From contig VZRN01005893.1 of NCBI GenBank assembly GCA_013397935.1, positions 186,335 through 250,334 on the forward strand: 64,000 bases of DNA, written 5' to 3'. How positions within the stretch are numbered: position 1 is the stretch's first letter; each line of letters begins with the position of its first letter. Source of the stretch: Dasyornis broadbenti. Taxonomy: Eukaryota; Chordata; Aves; Passeriformes; Dasyornithidae. The notes under the pieces were generated by a model. It was not told the origin of the DNA. It made no database searches and was given only the letters and a program-made list of their open reading frames with translations. The translations under genes and the position numbers were made by a program. This document shows positions 1-14,120 of this stretch, piece after piece.

Positions 1-3000
1 TATTAAAGTAATCAAGGGTTTGATTTACCAGTTTCTAACATTGATAAAGGTTTATTACTTGTTCTATTACTCATTATTCTCTCCTTTAATATATATGATC
101 GATTCACTGAAGTAGCTGGATTTAGGAGTAGTGTTAGGCTCTGAAAACAGAAAAATTTCCATTTTACTTTTATAATAACTTTTCTAAATACACTATATTC
201 ACCCTGACCTGACTGACAGCCACATCCTTCCTGGATAAAACTTCTTCAGGAAGTTTTGTCCTGAAGTTGAACACATTTTGAAAAATTCTTGTAAGCAGAA
301 ATTGTTTTTATTAAAAGTAGGAGCAGGGCCTTAGCAAAAAGTCACAGCTCACTTTCTGTGAAGTTGTTGTAACCAGGTTATCTGAAATGTTGACATTAGT
401 TTTTCTGACCTAAAAGTTAGACTTCATTCTTGTAGGTTGTCTCATTTAAGGAATACAAATTACTGGCACACTCCTAATAGACTTAGTGAAATAATGTATT
501 GCTGGGTTTCCTTCAAGATGAAGTTGGATGATGCAAAAGGCTCTTCCAGGCTACACTAAGTGATAGAAATAAAGTGCATCTGTTTGTTATCATTTTGAAT
601 TTCAGTGATCCCAAGCTTCTGATTGAGGGCTCCCAAAGAGAACAGAACTAAAGCAAGTCAAAGTGAGTTCTTTGCATAAGGGCAGTGTACCTTAAGACCA
701 CGCAACTCCTGCATGCTGTTGTTACTTTTGAGCACTGTTAGTCTAGATACATCTCAGTCATTTAATCTTACCTTTGGGCTTCTGTAGCTGCAGTGCCGAG
801 AAGTATTTTTAAATGAGAACTTAGACTTTTTTGTTTGATTCTGTCATATTATGCAAGGTCACAAATGGATGCTGAAAGAAGCTTTTAGATGTCCAGGATT
901 CTGAAGGGAAGAATTTGGTGTCTAAAATGCATGTGTACTAAGAGGAGAAGAGCATTTGGAAGTATTTTGAGGAATCAGAAATATGTAAAATATGCAGTCA
1001 TGGGAGAATATTAGAATCAATTTGAGATAAATCTGTCAGATACCAAGGAAATTTTCCTGAAAGCATTTGGCTGTATTGCATAGCCATTAATTCATCAAAA
1101 ATTTATAACTGTTGAAAAGAGGAATGACATTTTTTTTAAAGACTCATTTCTACATTTGACGGGGGAAACTGGAAAACTTTAGGCTATCCCATAAAAACTT
1201 CAATAATTCTGAGTTTCACTGGATTGTTCATTTTGTCTGAAAATGTATAGAAAGGAGAACTTGCATTTCCATACAGTTCTAGTTCCTGGCTGACATACTT
1301 CTCTGGGGACCACAGAACTTTCTAACTTGTTTTAGAAGTATAAGCAGTGAGTGTAAATTCTAGATTAAATTAATCTCAACCCCAGATGGGAATAGTGGGG
1401 GCAGACGTGCTGCAGCTCAGGCTTCCAGTGCATTTGTTAAGTGGGATTCCAGATACTTCATTCAGGGCTGATCCTAAGTATTGACTGCCAGTTTTTAAAA
1501 CTGTGTAGACAAAGGCATGGAACCAAATGGAAAAGACGAATTAGGTCACCCTCTCCGTTTACATGTGAGGTACATTTATCTGCTCTCAACAGTGCTTTGT
1601 CAGGTCATCCTAAGGCCATGCCATTACTGGAAAGGTACACACATATTTTCCTCAATAAATAAAGAGAAACAGTCTTAAGACTCTAAGTCTTAAGAGGTCT
1701 GTATGAAAATCACTTAATATTCTCCCTAAAGGAGTTGATGCATAGATCTTGAATCCTGAAGGATGAAGAACTTTGTTCTGCTGAATTGCACTGTTGAAAG
1801 TAAAGTGATCTTACTGTTGCAGCAGGGGACTCTCCCTTTCCTGTCAAGAAAACAACTGCTGAACGTTAAAACACACCTAGGTTGCAGTGAGTCATTCTGT
1901 GGACTTTGAAATGACTGATTATACTTGAAATAGTTGAGAAGTCTTAAATACCACTTTGCTAGATCATTAAAACAGGCAGTCATTTGTGAGTAGAAGCCTT
2001 ATTGAAAGGTCTGAGCCCACACCAATCATCTGTGCTGTCAGACACTTCAGAATATTTGATGTGTTTAAATTCACATTAAAGTTATATTAAGCGATTCTGT
2101 TGGTCTGAGCTGCCTCACCAGCTTTTAGCTTTCCTTTTTGACAGCAGTTAGGGTGGAAACCATTTCTCTGTCTGCTGCTTCTAGGTCTTTTTATCTCCTA
2201 TTGGGTCTGGATGGACCCTCAAAAATATTTGAGACTGAATAATTTTTCCAAGTACTTTGCATACTAGAGCCCTGGTTGTATGAATTTATGTAGCCTCACA
2301 CACTTCACAATGTTCCTGTGGGATGCAAGCTGCTCATCTAGATGGGACTCTGATGTTTATCCATATTCAGGGTGGTGAGTTAACTTGCTGAAAAAAGTGT
2401 GCACACTGCCTGTGCATTATTTTTAAGGAACCTTCTCTCAAAATAGATTTATTTTGTAACAGTTTCTTCACTTGCATGTGACTTTTTGGTTCTGGTGGGG
2501 TTTAGCCAATTAGTGTGTGGTACAACATTAAGTAATCAGTTACTTGCTGTTAACCAGGTGACATCTGTTCTAGTGGTGAGCTTCAATGCTCCTTAATAAA
2601 CAACACAAAAACCCCAAAAGCATTTGAAAGCTCAAAATGGGGAATGTTCAGTGTCAGTTCAGAAAAGGAAGGACCATCTAGGAAACAACAATAAAACTCA
2701 GTCTAGTTACTGTACCCTGTGAAATGATGGCACCTCCTCTGCTGGCAGGTCTGAGAATACTTGGACAGCTAAGAGCTGCTGAGCAGAAATTCAACCTGGT
2801 TTCTTCTTTCGTTTTCTTTCTTTTTTTCCATAAAATTGAACTTTTTCCATTATGTGGTGAAGAGGAATAACATTTTTTTTTTAATGTCATATGCATTGAT
2901 ATTTATTAGTTTGTTCGTCTGTCAAAAAAATAATCCTATTGGATTTAGTTTTTTGTCTAGATGCTTTTTGTGTCTTGTAGCTTCAGGTGAAGGACATTGT

Positions 3001-6000
3001 TTTTAAATTACTAAAGCCTGCAAATACCAATTACTTCCCACAAATGGTTAGGATGTTCACTTTTAAAAACAGTCTTTAAAATTACATGCCCGAAGGGTGG
3101 AGATGGTGCTGAAGTAAGGTATTTCAAACAACTTGAAGTACAATATATGGGCCTTTGGCTCAAGGATATTGCTGAAACAGTCTGACTTGATAAAATCGAA
3201 CTTTATCTAACATAGACTTCATTCAGAAAATTCTATGCCAGCCATTTAGAACGTTGACACACTCCTCCTTGCTAAACACCATGCAGCAGTTTAACCAGTT
3301 TATACTTTCAGGGCAGACTTTTGGAGAGCATTGCTTTTTCTGATCATTGCTTTTACAATTACTTTTTTCCTTCTGGTGGAGCAAAATTAATGAAAAACTG
3401 TATTCAGTGAAAAAATGACAATGTAGATCAGTCTTTTAATAGCGTAACATTAAATAACTTGGTGCTGGTGATGTGACCCAAACATGTCATAGGTGCTGAC
3501 ATCTGAGTGATGGTGACATTGTAAATATTTTGGGTTACTTGAGGTTAAAACATTGAGAACTTCTGTCAGTACCTAGGCACATAGTGTCTTTAGTTTGCTT
3601 TGAAAATTGTCCTCAAACTACTTATGATTAGTAGATAACCTCTGGAGCTGACCTGGTTCGTGTTCATCCTCTGGTATTGTATGGTTAAGTGTGAAGAACA
3701 TATCCACTAGCTAGTGGTACTGAAATATATGAGGAAACTTACACTCATGTATTTGCTACTTTTACTGAAGTCCAGTGCTAAATGGCACAATGCTGAAGGA
3801 TGTTGAAAGGTCAGTTTATTATTCAAGATGGGTTTTTTCCAAATTTATCTTCACTGTTGAAATTTTTTATAGCTGGATATGTGGGAAGAGAGAACAGCAC
3901 AGATCAGATAAAAGTGGCATTTTTCTGCCACTTGAAACTACCCCATACTTAAATTGTACAGAAAATATTTAGTGTATGCTGTGGTTGAATTTAATGTCTC
4001 TACCAGTCTTGCCTTTTAAAATAGGCTTAGATGGGGAGAGGGTGGGACTTCGTTTTGATGTCAGCTTTTTAGAGGAGGTGTTGCCCTGAAAACTGGTAAC
4101 AGAAGGCATATGAGGAGCGGGACTGGAACGTGAATTGCAGGGAAGATGTGCCAGTGTATTGTAAGGAGAGGTTGGCTGGATGCACATACCACAAATAATT
4201 ATTAAGGAGCTTTGTCTTCAGCGAGCTACTTTGTCTGTCAAGACACTTTGAGTAAAGGTATGGCTGACATTCCTTCAGGGTTTGCTTTTCATAAAGCTGA
4301 AATAATGGGGAAGTGATGAGAGAAGATGTATTGGCTTAGTATTTCTGGCTCAGGTTAATTGCAGTGGTCAGTGAGCACCCCATGTTCAACCCTTGAGCCT
4401 ACTTAAACAGAGAGGAAAAGGGACTGAGAGGACAGTTACTAGGTTGGGAAAGAATAAGAGCAGAACTGGAGATGGATCCAGAAAGGCAGTTGAAATGTAA
4501 CTTTCCTTTGGCGTATAGAGGAGTAAGTTTGCCACTGGACAGAAAAATAAAAAAATTCAGCTTTCAAGGGGGAAGAAGTAGTTTGCTGCCAGGCTCCCAG
4601 CCTGCTCCCCATGGCTTCTTCAGGCAGCCGTGGACCTGTTGAGGGAGCCATAGCCCTTTGTTGCTGGCATCTCTATAATAGATAAATAAGCCTCCCTTCT
4701 GTAGGAGGGGAAAAGAATATCATATACGAGAATATGATGCTGTTAGGATGACAAGAGTGTTAGCACACTGTGAAGGTAGAAATAAATTGAGATGGGTGAG
4801 CAACACTTAAGAGAAGAGGGTTGGGAAATCATGTCATGCTCTAGGATGACCAGCACACCACTTGAGCATAATATGTCAGCATGGGGGAAGCTACAGCTAC
4901 CAACCACAGACTGTCACACTGCAAACTTACTGTAATGTGACTGCTATTGGACACAAAGGGTCTGGTCTGAGGATAGAGCTTTGCTTCCTGTGTCTTCATA
5001 CTGCTCCTGGTTCTGAGAGTCACCTCCCATCAGGGCAGGCCCATGGCTCAGATATCATGTGGCTTTCATGCAGCTTCTGAGGCATGTTTGGTGTTGCAGA
5101 GCACACAGCTGCTGGTTGTTCAAGGCTTGGTTTAGAAGGTGATGGGAACAGCTGCATGATGGTGGCAGCTGTATTGATACATAAAAAGGATGGTCATGTT
5201 CACTGTATGTGAACTTGGATGGTAGTCTACTGCACTGCCTTACTTCATCCCAGAATCATACCTGTGGCAGTGCTTGTCTTTCCCCAGGTAAAATTATCAC
5301 AAAAGCTTTGAGGTCGTCTGTGGTCTGCTTAATTGCTTTGCCTGCCTGTATTCATTTTACTTAATATCAGCTGATGTTTAAAATAAGGATTCCTGGCTGA
5401 TTGCTGTCTGATGGAAAGGTAGAAAAATCCAAGTGGGGAAAGATGAGAGAGCAGATGCAGGAAATTGTGATTTTCCTGGCTATTACTGACTCACAACAGT
5501 GTAAAGTAAATCATTTGGCTTACTGTGCTGCCTGCTCTCACTACCCCACCAACATTTTGTCTGTTAGAGGGACGGTAAGATGCCTTCCAAGAAATGATGA
5601 TATCTTGAGATGAATGGTTCACAAAGTACACTAAATATATTATAGATTTTAAAGATTAACATCTGGCCTGATAAATACTTAGCTTCACTCAATGTCTGTT
5701 TGGATTTGCTTTTAAATTACATGATTCATAAATGAGATCTTGTTCCATTTAAGGCTATTAAAAAACCAAAACTGGATATGTAAAGTTCAGAATGAGGATA
5801 TTCCACCCTAGCTGAAGGAAAAGGCCTAGGTCTCTTCCTTTCTTGTGTTACAAAAAGACTAGGAGGTCTTCAAGATGAACTGGGAGTGGGAGCTGCTGGG
5901 CTATTCAGCTTCTCCATCTGAGAAATAACCCACTCTTTGCTGTCTGAAAAACTACCGTTCATTCTCAGCATCCACTTTTTTCTGTTTCTAAGAAGTTTGC

Positions 6001-8780
6001 ACAGAGCCACTGTTTTTCAGACCTGCATAATGAAAGATGCACTGACACACAGGCCACAGTACTGCTTGCTTGTGGTAGGGGTGGGACCATGGCAAAATCT
6101 TTTCATGTTCCTAGAAGTGTGTAGCCTACCCCATCTGGAGAGAAGAAAAAGTGGGCACTAATGCTCTAGGGAATGTACCTTTCAGATTCAGCTTAAATTG
6201 GATGTGCTAAAACTTTCCTGTAAACATTCTTTAGTGTGCACTAGATTCCAGGGGTTTAGTATTTTTCAGTCATAAGCAAACCAGATCAGGTTTAGTGCTA
6301 AAGCTACCTCCAAAGAGAGAATTTTGTAATAAAAAGGGTAATATTTTTTTGTGTGCTAAGTGTACAATAAATTTCTATGTTTTGGAAAGCATAAAAGAAA
6401 AATGCCTGTTTATTCCCATGTTGATGTAGTTGTAATATCTTGAAAGGTTTTTTTTCAGCATTTAAAAGATGACTCAGAGATATGGTTTTGTGAAATACTT
6501 GGTTTAAAATGCTGTATAGTATCTTTCCTGCTTGTCTGGTCAGTGCTCTTTAGACTGTGGCACAGCTAACCTGAGCATGTGGGTAGATCACATCTCTGCT
6601 ACTTAATGCTGTCCCAGCCGTAGGATGGCTTTTAGAGGCTGGTGGTTACTCTTCAAACATGACAGATTTATGGAATCTTTCTTAACCGTATATGTATTAT
6701 GTGTCACGTTTCACTTTTCTGGGCAGTTTCTTGTAAAATCAAACTTAAATGTTAGACTTGAGGTTACCACATTGTTGTCTCTGAGACTGAAGATTGTCTC
6801 TGAGACTCTGAAGCTGGTTTGTGTAGTGTGCTTTTATGGCTGACATGGATGTTGTCATAGGAGAAAAGCAGGAAAACATCGAGCCCAAATGTGAAGTGTT
6901 TTTTTTTTTTTGCAGAAATCTACAGAGTGGGAATAACTCATTCTAATATGAAATTATTCATGCACAATAACAGTATTAATATGGGGTTGTACTACCCATC
7001 TGCCTACTACCTTTTAACTCTTGTTTTGGAACAGACCTAAGGTTTTGCTACTTTTTCCATAACACCAGTGAGCTGTACTGTTCTATATGTTTGCTCAAGC
7101 TCCTGCATACTTGACTGTGTTAAACTGTTACACAGATTCCTCACATATCCCTTTGCCAAATAGCCAGTGTCTCTAGGCTTTGGCAGTGGTTTTATAGCCT
7201 TACAGAAGCTCCTAAAAATGTCTGTCTCTGATTTGGTAGGTGCAAGGGTATGTCAGGCTTGGTATCATCTTACCTTCCTGCTGTTTTCTCTAGGGTGATA
7301 TCAAGGGCAGGTATGACTGTACTTTTCTTACTGCCTTGGTGGGGATCTCTAAGGGAGCTTGTCTGGGTACTGCAGTGTTAATCCGTGGGTCATACTGCGT
7401 GGATGCAAAAATGCTTCTTTCACCCAATTGGAAGTACCCTACTACAAGTGTTAGTTTAAAAAACTTGCCAACACCTCAGGTGGACTTGGAATGAGTAAAT
7501 GCATTGAACTGGGCTGCTCTGCTTCCATTGATCATTAGAGGAAGTAGTAATGGTATGGTGGTGTGCGTAGGGAGTGTGTTTGTATCTGAAATTAGCTCAT
7601 TTTGGTTTAACTGCTCTAGTAGCCAGTTAAAGTGCTAGGGAGTTTGGTGCAGAAAGCTTAGAGTTCCTTGAGTATTTCCTTTGTAGTTGCTTCATTCATT
7701 TGGATATGTGTCCCTGTAACAAAAATCTTAACCAGCCAGCTGCAAGCTTTGTAGAAACTTTCTGGTCCTTTCATGACCTGTTTACTTTCCAAATAAGTAA
7801 ATGCAGATCTTCATCACTTAAATCCCTACTGTGAAGCTGCTCTGAGTATTGCAGGGTTTTCTTGAGTCTGTCAGAACTCATTTGCGTCTTTTGTCAACTC
7901 TGGAGAATATGGGTGGTTGTGGTAATGAGTTGGGTAAAATCTCTGGGTTTCAGGCACAAGGTCAGCCAGAAGCTGCTCTTCTGCTTGTCATTTCACTGAA
8001 GTACCCTGTTCTCTGGGGGAAATCTTGTACACCTTCTGCCTTCACTCCTGTGACAGGATGACTTACAGCCTTGAAGATGAAGTTTCTCCAGCTTCTCTTG
8101 CTGGAGGCTTGCAAACCTTTCATTGTCCGTCTGGTTATCATGTAGGGGAGCTGTGAACAAGGGGAGTGATGTTTGCAGCAGCTCATTGTGTGCTGGAGAG
8201 CACTATACAACACTTTCCATTCTGGGAACGGCAAGGTGGGTATGAAGGATGCCTCCATACTGTGCTGGAGCAGCTGTTCTTTAGAGCCTTGCAAAGAGCT
8301 GGTGCAGTGTGGTGAGGTTGGCTGCCGACTGGATGGGTTTGAATCCTTGACTCCCTGTGGCAGGTGGGCTGGAGATTCCTTCTCACAAGTCTAATAAACA
8401 CAATTGATGCAAAAAAAAGTAGCTTTGAAACTTTCTGCATAGTGTTTCACTTTTCCACTAAAAGCTTACTCATTTGCAATGTTCTTGAAATGAGAAGTGC
8501 ATATCCTGAAACTAAACTTGGTCCTGAAACTGTACACGAATAAATATTTTCTTATTACCTGCAGTCTGATTGAATGGTTGACTGTTCATCTTAATGTAGT
8601 CTCTAGTTTTGTGCGTTTACAGTCTGTTGAAATAAGTGTGCATCTATCTAAAATGCCTTGAAACTTCTTTTAGCCTTGTAGCAAACATTCTAATCCATCC
8701 AAACTTGCTGAGAGAAATAGATTGAACTTAGTTGCAGTGGTGTTTTCAATATGTCAATGTGTGTTTTGTTATTGTTTCAG
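1..8780 (+). other. YWHAQ: YWHAQ intron (partial) upstream of residue 99
   Basis: Unique AT-rich intronic sequence. The N-terminal exon (residues 1-98) was looked for in the translated open frames and not found, so it lies before the window. I see no RNA gene, recognisable repeat or conserved exon here. A short imperfect tandem duplication (14-bp unit at 6775-6788 and 6794-6807) and a T-run near 6900 are the only visible structures. Confidence 0.75.
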
Positions 8781-8904
8781 GAGCTCTTGGACAAATATTT
8801 AATAGCTAATGCAACTAATCCAGAGAGCAAGGTATTCTACCTGAAGATGAAGGGAGACTACTTCCGATACCTTGCTGAAGTTGCCTGTGGTGATGACAGA
8901 AAAC
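8781..8904 (+). CDS. YWHAQ: YWHAQ coding exon, residues 99-139
   Basis: Acceptor 'ttgtttcag' and donor 'gtaagt' flank 124 bases beginning in phase 0 and leaving one base (C) for the next codon. Encodes ELLDKYLIANATNPES through ACGDDRK, including the phosphate-binding R127/Y128 pair. Confidence 0.97.
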
Positions 8905-11900
8905 GTAAGTACCTTGTGGCCTTGGGTCTTTTACAGCTCTGGTCCACAGGTGAGGGACCAGAAAATTAAATACAAACTCCTAATTCACATGAGTTATCTG
9001 GGTTACAGTTGGAAATCTCCAGTGGCAATGCAGACAGAGAGCAAAACTATGAATAGACCTTAAGTATGCCAGGGAATTTTAGCTGGTGTTGCTGTCATCT
9101 ACCCTAAATTTCTGAGTAGTTGCTCCATAATGCTTGTTCAAAGCTTCTGGAAAACAATCTAGGTGAAGGTATGGTAATATATTTAATGTTGTTTGTAATT
9201 CTTTACTAAAATAAAGTTGGTGTGGGAGACTAAACAAATCTCTAACATTTTGTACTCCATGGTAGAGTCGTGTTATATATGTTTTAATCATTTCACTGTG
9301 AAGCAGTTCATTGTAGTTACTTGAGTTTATAAAGAAGCAACAAAATTACTAGGTTGATACTCTAGCTGAAAAGAGTGAGCTGTACTCTAAAATAATTGAA
9401 TTTCACAGGAATAATACTGTTCCTGAAATTTAAGTTGCCGTTTTGGATTCAGCAGAAAAGGCCTGGAATCTGCCACTTGATACTGGGCATCCTGAGAATA
9501 TAGACCTTTCCCAGGAATTCGAACGTGTGCATAGGTAGTTGTAAGTACCTCAGGAACCTCTTCTGGGGAAGATTTTAACAACCTATTGAGAGGATGTATT
9601 GAATTAATTATTAAAACTTTCTTGCAAGGTGCCCAGATAGTGTTGTGATATTAAAAACTTGGTATGGTGTAAGCTAGTGATATATTTCTACATAACAAAC
9701 TAAAATTAGTCGTGCAGTAGTGCTGTGACACAAAGGAGAGGAACTGTTGGAGCAGGTGGATGCTGCAGTGACTGTCCCCTGGGGTTGGGTATGGCAGGAT
9801 CTGACTGACAGTGTTGGCTGCCTGAAACCGATTGCGTTGCAAAGTGGCATGATGGGACTGATTGTCTATTCACTAAAGGTTTCATTAGTCTCCTTGTATT
9901 GTAGGAGCATTTCAGTTGAAAGATGAAGACATACAGAATGGAGTAAAAGTCTTTGCATTAATATGTTGCATTCAGAAACTCTTAAACCTTAACCTGATTC
10001 AAATAGCAATAGCAAGTCCAAGGGTAGCAGAGAAAACTTGCCTTTGCTTTCACGAAGGTCATCTGATTTATCCTTTCTCTGAAGCAACAGTTAGAAATCT
10101 GAGCTTGTCCAAGCAGAGGAATACCAGCTCCTCTTGGCTAAAATGTCTGCAGTTAAATGCCATGCATGCTGATACAGGATACAGTACAAGAGAGATTGAT
10201 TGATAGAACCTTGTTAGCAGATGCTACTGGGGGTTTAGCTGCGAACTTACAGTTCATGTGTATCACCTTGCAGACATTTTCTGCTTGACTTCTTGCAAAC
10301 TTCAAGACTGAGTTTTTCTGATGTACCACCTCTAGGCATCTGTATATTTTCTCAGCTCCAGATACATTTTTTTTTGTACTTATAAGCTAATTTATTTCCC
10401 AGATTTGCTAGTTTTTTGCCTTCTTTCACCTTTTCTCAACAAATGGGTAATCCTTTAGCGCTCATTATGGTGTAAATACTTGAAAACCCAAATCTGTCTT
10501 GACTCTTAAATACTTACTAGATTTTACTTGCCAGATTCTCTTACCAGCATTTGCTTAGAACAGTTCCAGTGCTCTCCCTCAGAGAGTTGTATTTTGAGCT
10601 CTGACCATGACCTTCCTTTTCCTGCAGTCTCTTTCCATTCTGCAGCATGTTTAGGGCAGCTGTTGGCCATTTGGTTGTCTATCAGAAGTGAATCTGGAAT
10701 AGACTGTAGGTAGTACTCCTCAAGTACTCTCTGACCTGGTAACCTCTTTTCTCTCTGGTGTTTATCGCAAGTTATTTTGGGCACAGCTTTGGGACTTTTT
10801 ATCTTGATCTGTCTTCATGCAGTTTTGGGAGGCAAACCTTCAGTTTTTCAGGAGGATGTTGTACATGCCTTCCAGACTTCCTCAAGAAATTGGGCCTTTA
10901 CTCTGCACACCCAACTCCCATTAACATGTCTATCCTGTGCAAGGAATGAAGTAGTTCTGTAGAAAAAGTAACGCACAAATGCATTAGCATTGCCCCCCCA
11001 AAGTGTCAAAGGCCACTGAGGCAATACAGTAATCTTGGATGCTTGTGCTTACCAGCTTCTGTGTGTTTATCTCTCTTGAATACCTTTGCTCTGTAGTAGC
11101 TGAGTTTGCTCCCTGTTTTGTCAGTGTGGTAGCTGTACTTAAAATGGGTGCAAAATCATTACTTTGATTAAAGTAAGTGCAGTGTTTTCCTAAGAACAGG
11201 CCTACATATAGCACTGTTCAGTCTCCTACTAATGGAGTGATTTAAGTAGTAATATCTTTTAAAAGATATAAATGAATCCAAAACCGCTTTGTTTGTCATT
11301 CTTTTACAGAAACAATAGAAAACTCACAGGGAGCTTATCAGGAAGCATTTGATATCAGCAAGAAGGAGATGCAGCCAACACATCCAATTCGCTTGGGTCT
11401 AGCTCTTAACTTCTCTGTATTTTATTATGAGATTCTCAACAATCCTGAGCTTGCCTGCACACTGGCAAAGACAGTAAGTCACTTTTTTCCCTGTATGCCT
11501 GCAGGGAAAGTAGAAGAGAGTTTATGCTAAAAACAATATTAATTAATACTTCCTAGAGTTTGTGAAGGAAATGATCCTATTTAAAGTTTCTGATTTCCAA
11601 GCTCATGTTGTTAGTGGGATTGAAGGGATACAAGCAGGCTGTATTTACAATGTGACTTAAATTTTCAGCAGTGTGGCAAGTTTTTGTTATGCCTTTGTTA
11701 TGGTTTTGTTTCAAGTAGAGCAATTGGTAATTAACTTCTAATGTTGTCCTTTTTTTTAAGCTACCTTTGCTAATAGATTTAGCTTCTGTTTGCTTAATGA
11801 TCAGTTAATAGGCTAAAGATGGTTTAATTATTCCAGGCGTTTGATGAGGCAATTGCAGAACTTGATACACTGAACGAAGACTCATACAAAGACAGTACTC

Positions 11901-13109
11901 TCATCATGCAGTTGCTTAGAGACAACCTAACAGTAAGTTGCTTTTCTATGTGCTATCTGGTTCTGTAACCAGGCGTTTGCTTAGACTGAATTTGTGATGA
12001 AACAAACCTCTTATTTTGCTCTAGCACAAAGCACACCACTGACTTGGGCTGTTTACCTACGATACCTTTCTATGACTTAGTTTGAATGTTGTGTAAGTGG
12101 ATGTCCAACTTCATGCAGTGTAAGCTGGAATAACAGCCTGATTAGCTCACATTCTTCCTGGTTAGATGGGCTTGTGGTAGAGGGGAGAAAGGGCATTCAG
12201 CCCAACTTAATGTATAAGATAGGACAAGGAGTTAAATGTAGGAGAAATGTAGCACAAATGTATGTGTATAGGACAAGGAGTTTAAACAGTAATCTGATCT
12301 GTCAGGGATTCTTACCCAAACTTTTGTGATGACTGCCTCAAAACAAAGTTTTTCCTGCTGTACATCCAGTCTAGCTTGCTTTATTTATTGTCCTGATTTT
12401 CTTTCAAAAGATCTAAAATTTCAATGTATTAAGATTAAAATCAGTTTGTTTGAGTATGTTACTATAATGATTAACCATTTAAGAAAAGTGCTTCATGGAA
12501 CAACTAAGTTCTATTAAAATATGCAACTGTGGCAGTTTTTCAGGGAATATCCTCTCTGAATATTCACTGTATTTAAAATTACACCAACATTTATTATTTT
12601 GCAATACTCCTTCAGTAGAAATGCCTGTTGTTAGCAGTATAAAGTGCTTAGCTTCGATAACCAAAATGGCAGTCTACACTTCTGGGTTTCAGATGGCTGT
12701 GTTTGAAGTGGAAGTTGCCCATGGAGCTGCTGTTGAGGCTGTTGAATGGTCTGGGGTGGATGGCACAGCTTGCTGCTAAGCACAAGAGCTGCAGCCATTG
12801 AGAACATGTGTGTTCTGCCTTTCTGCCTGATGGGCAAAGCTCATTGTGCCCTGTGTGTAGGGAGCTCTTTCCAGTTACCTCTCTCCCCGCAAGTACTGGA
12901 AGCCAGGGTTGTGCAGCACCACTGCACTGGTACTTTGTGGGCACCCTTAAGTCTAATTCATTCTCATTTCCTTACAATCAGTTGTTGTCCCTTTTTTGGA
13001 ATTCAAGCTGCACTTGTGGAAGCTGACACTGTTTTTCTTTTCTTTCTAGTTATGGACATCAGACAGTGCAGGAGAAGAATGTGATGCTGCAGAAGGTGCA
13101 GAAAACTAA
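8781..13109 (+). CDS. YWHAQ: 14-3-3 protein theta, 3' part of gene (residues 99-245)
   Basis: Seen: four exons at 8781-8904, 11310-11473, 11837-11932 and 13050-13109 join in one frame with GT-AG introns and encode residues 99-245 of a 245-residue 14-3-3 protein. The exon sizes (124, 164 and 96 bases, then the terminal exon) are those of the YWHA family. Binding-groove residues R127 and Y128 (in YFRYLAEV) and N173 (in ALNFSVFYYEI) are present. The C-terminal tail TSDSAGEECDAAEGAEN, with S232, is diagnostic of theta rather than the other isoforms. Known: cytosolic dimeric adaptor that binds phosphoserine/threonine motifs and controls signalling, apoptosis and localisation of its partners. The dimerisation helices and K49/R56 are in the first coding exon, upstream of the window. 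One conservative change is visible: E143 where mammals have D. Start codon and promoter are not in the window. Confidence 0.97.
11310..11473 (+). CDS. YWHAQ: YWHAQ coding exon, residues 140-194
   Basis: Acceptor 'cttttacag' and donor 'gtaagt' flank 164 bases. It completes Q140 and ends in phase 0. Contains the SKKEMQPTHPIRLGLALNFS core with N173. Reads TIEN where mammalian theta has TIDN. Confidence 0.97.
11837..11932 (+). CDS. YWHAQ: YWHAQ coding exon, residues 195-226
   Basis: Acceptor 'ttattccag' and donor 'gtaagt' flank 96 bases, 32 codons, phase 0 at both ends. Encodes AFDEAIAELDTLNEDSYK through LLRDNLT, the family-wide helix 8-9 region of the peptide groove. Confidence 0.97.
13050..13109 (+). 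CDS. YWHAQ: YWHAQ terminal coding exon, residues 227-245 and stop
   Basis: Acceptor 'tttctttctag' is followed by LWTSDSAGEECDAAEGAEN and TAA at 13107-13109. The flexible acidic tail carries S232, a known CK1 site in theta, and distinguishes theta from zeta and the other paralogues. Confidence 0.97.
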   Translation, partial: LWTSDSAGEECDAAEGAEN

Positions 13110-14120
13110 ACTGCACGTGGGGCGTCATTCTCCCTTTCCTTCTCAAGAAACCTTTTTACACGTTTCCATTCCTTATAGCTCCACTTGGATTTCCTATAGC
13201 AAAGAAAACCCATCCATGTGTATGGAAATCAATTTATAGTCTTTTCACACTGCAGCTTTGGGAAAACTCCATTCCTTGATTTGTGTTTGTCCTGGCCTTC
13301 CTGGTGTGCGGTTACTGCTGTAGAAAAGTATTAATAGCTTCATTTCATATAAACATAAGTAACTTCCAAACACTTATGTAGCGGACTAAAGTGTACCTGG
13401 TATTTAAAAACAAATCTGAACCAGTTCCTGCCAGTTGACTGTGTTTTGTATTACAGTAAGATATGAAAATGTAGTTAATTGCAACTAAAGAGTGTTCCAC
13501 ATAGCATTTAATTCTCCACATTCCCTTCTTATTCTGCAGGGTTTCCTTTCCATAATTGACTTTCACATGCTACTGTGTATTTGTTTCAGTAGGAATATGG
13601 AAGTTTTGGGCCAGATCAAGCTGAGCATTTAAAGTTTGGAAAACCACAAATTGAGTTGCTTCCCGTATCATGTAATACAGAAGCTTGTGTGTTCAAAAAC
13701 AGGGGCTTCTCTTAATCTTCAGTTGCTGCTGTTTAAGTTGATATCCCTTCCCAATAAAAGTTCACTTACACTCCTGCCTTTGTAGTTCTGGTATTCACTT
13801 TACTATGTATTAGAAGCAGCATGTTACTGCTGGAGTACAGGCAGTGCTTTTTGGCAGACTAAAGTGCATGTCATTTCTTAATACACTGGAATGGGAAAAC
13901 CAATTGAAGTTCACATGTCCAAGTATAAAATTTAGTACTTTTCCATGCAGGTTTGTGCACATGTGAGAAGGTGTCAAGTTTGTCCAGTGATTGTTAGAGA
14001 GTTTGGACCACTATTGTGTGTTGCTAATCATTGATTGTAGTCCCAAAAAAGCCTTGTGAAAATGTTATGCCCTCTGTAACAGCAAAGTAACATTAAATAA
14101 AATTACATTTTATAAACCAC
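13110..14120 (+). other. YWHAQ: YWHAQ 3'UTR with two poly(A) signals
   Basis: Non-coding sequence after the stop codon. AATAAA occurs at 13753-13758 and again at 14096-14101 (inside 'taaataaaatt'), giving possible 3'UTRs of about 0.66 and 1.0 kb. The exact cleavage sites are inferred. The distal one fits the usual YWHAQ mRNA length better. Confidence 0.7.

Larger units (their letters stand above)
8905..13049 (+). other. YWHAQ: YWHAQ internal introns (three)
   Basis: Introns at 8905-11309, 11474-11836 and 11933-13049, all GT-AG. The third holds a near-identical pair of 'ataggacaaggagtt' segments around 12220-12285. No other repeats or coding features are recognised. Confidence 0.8.
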
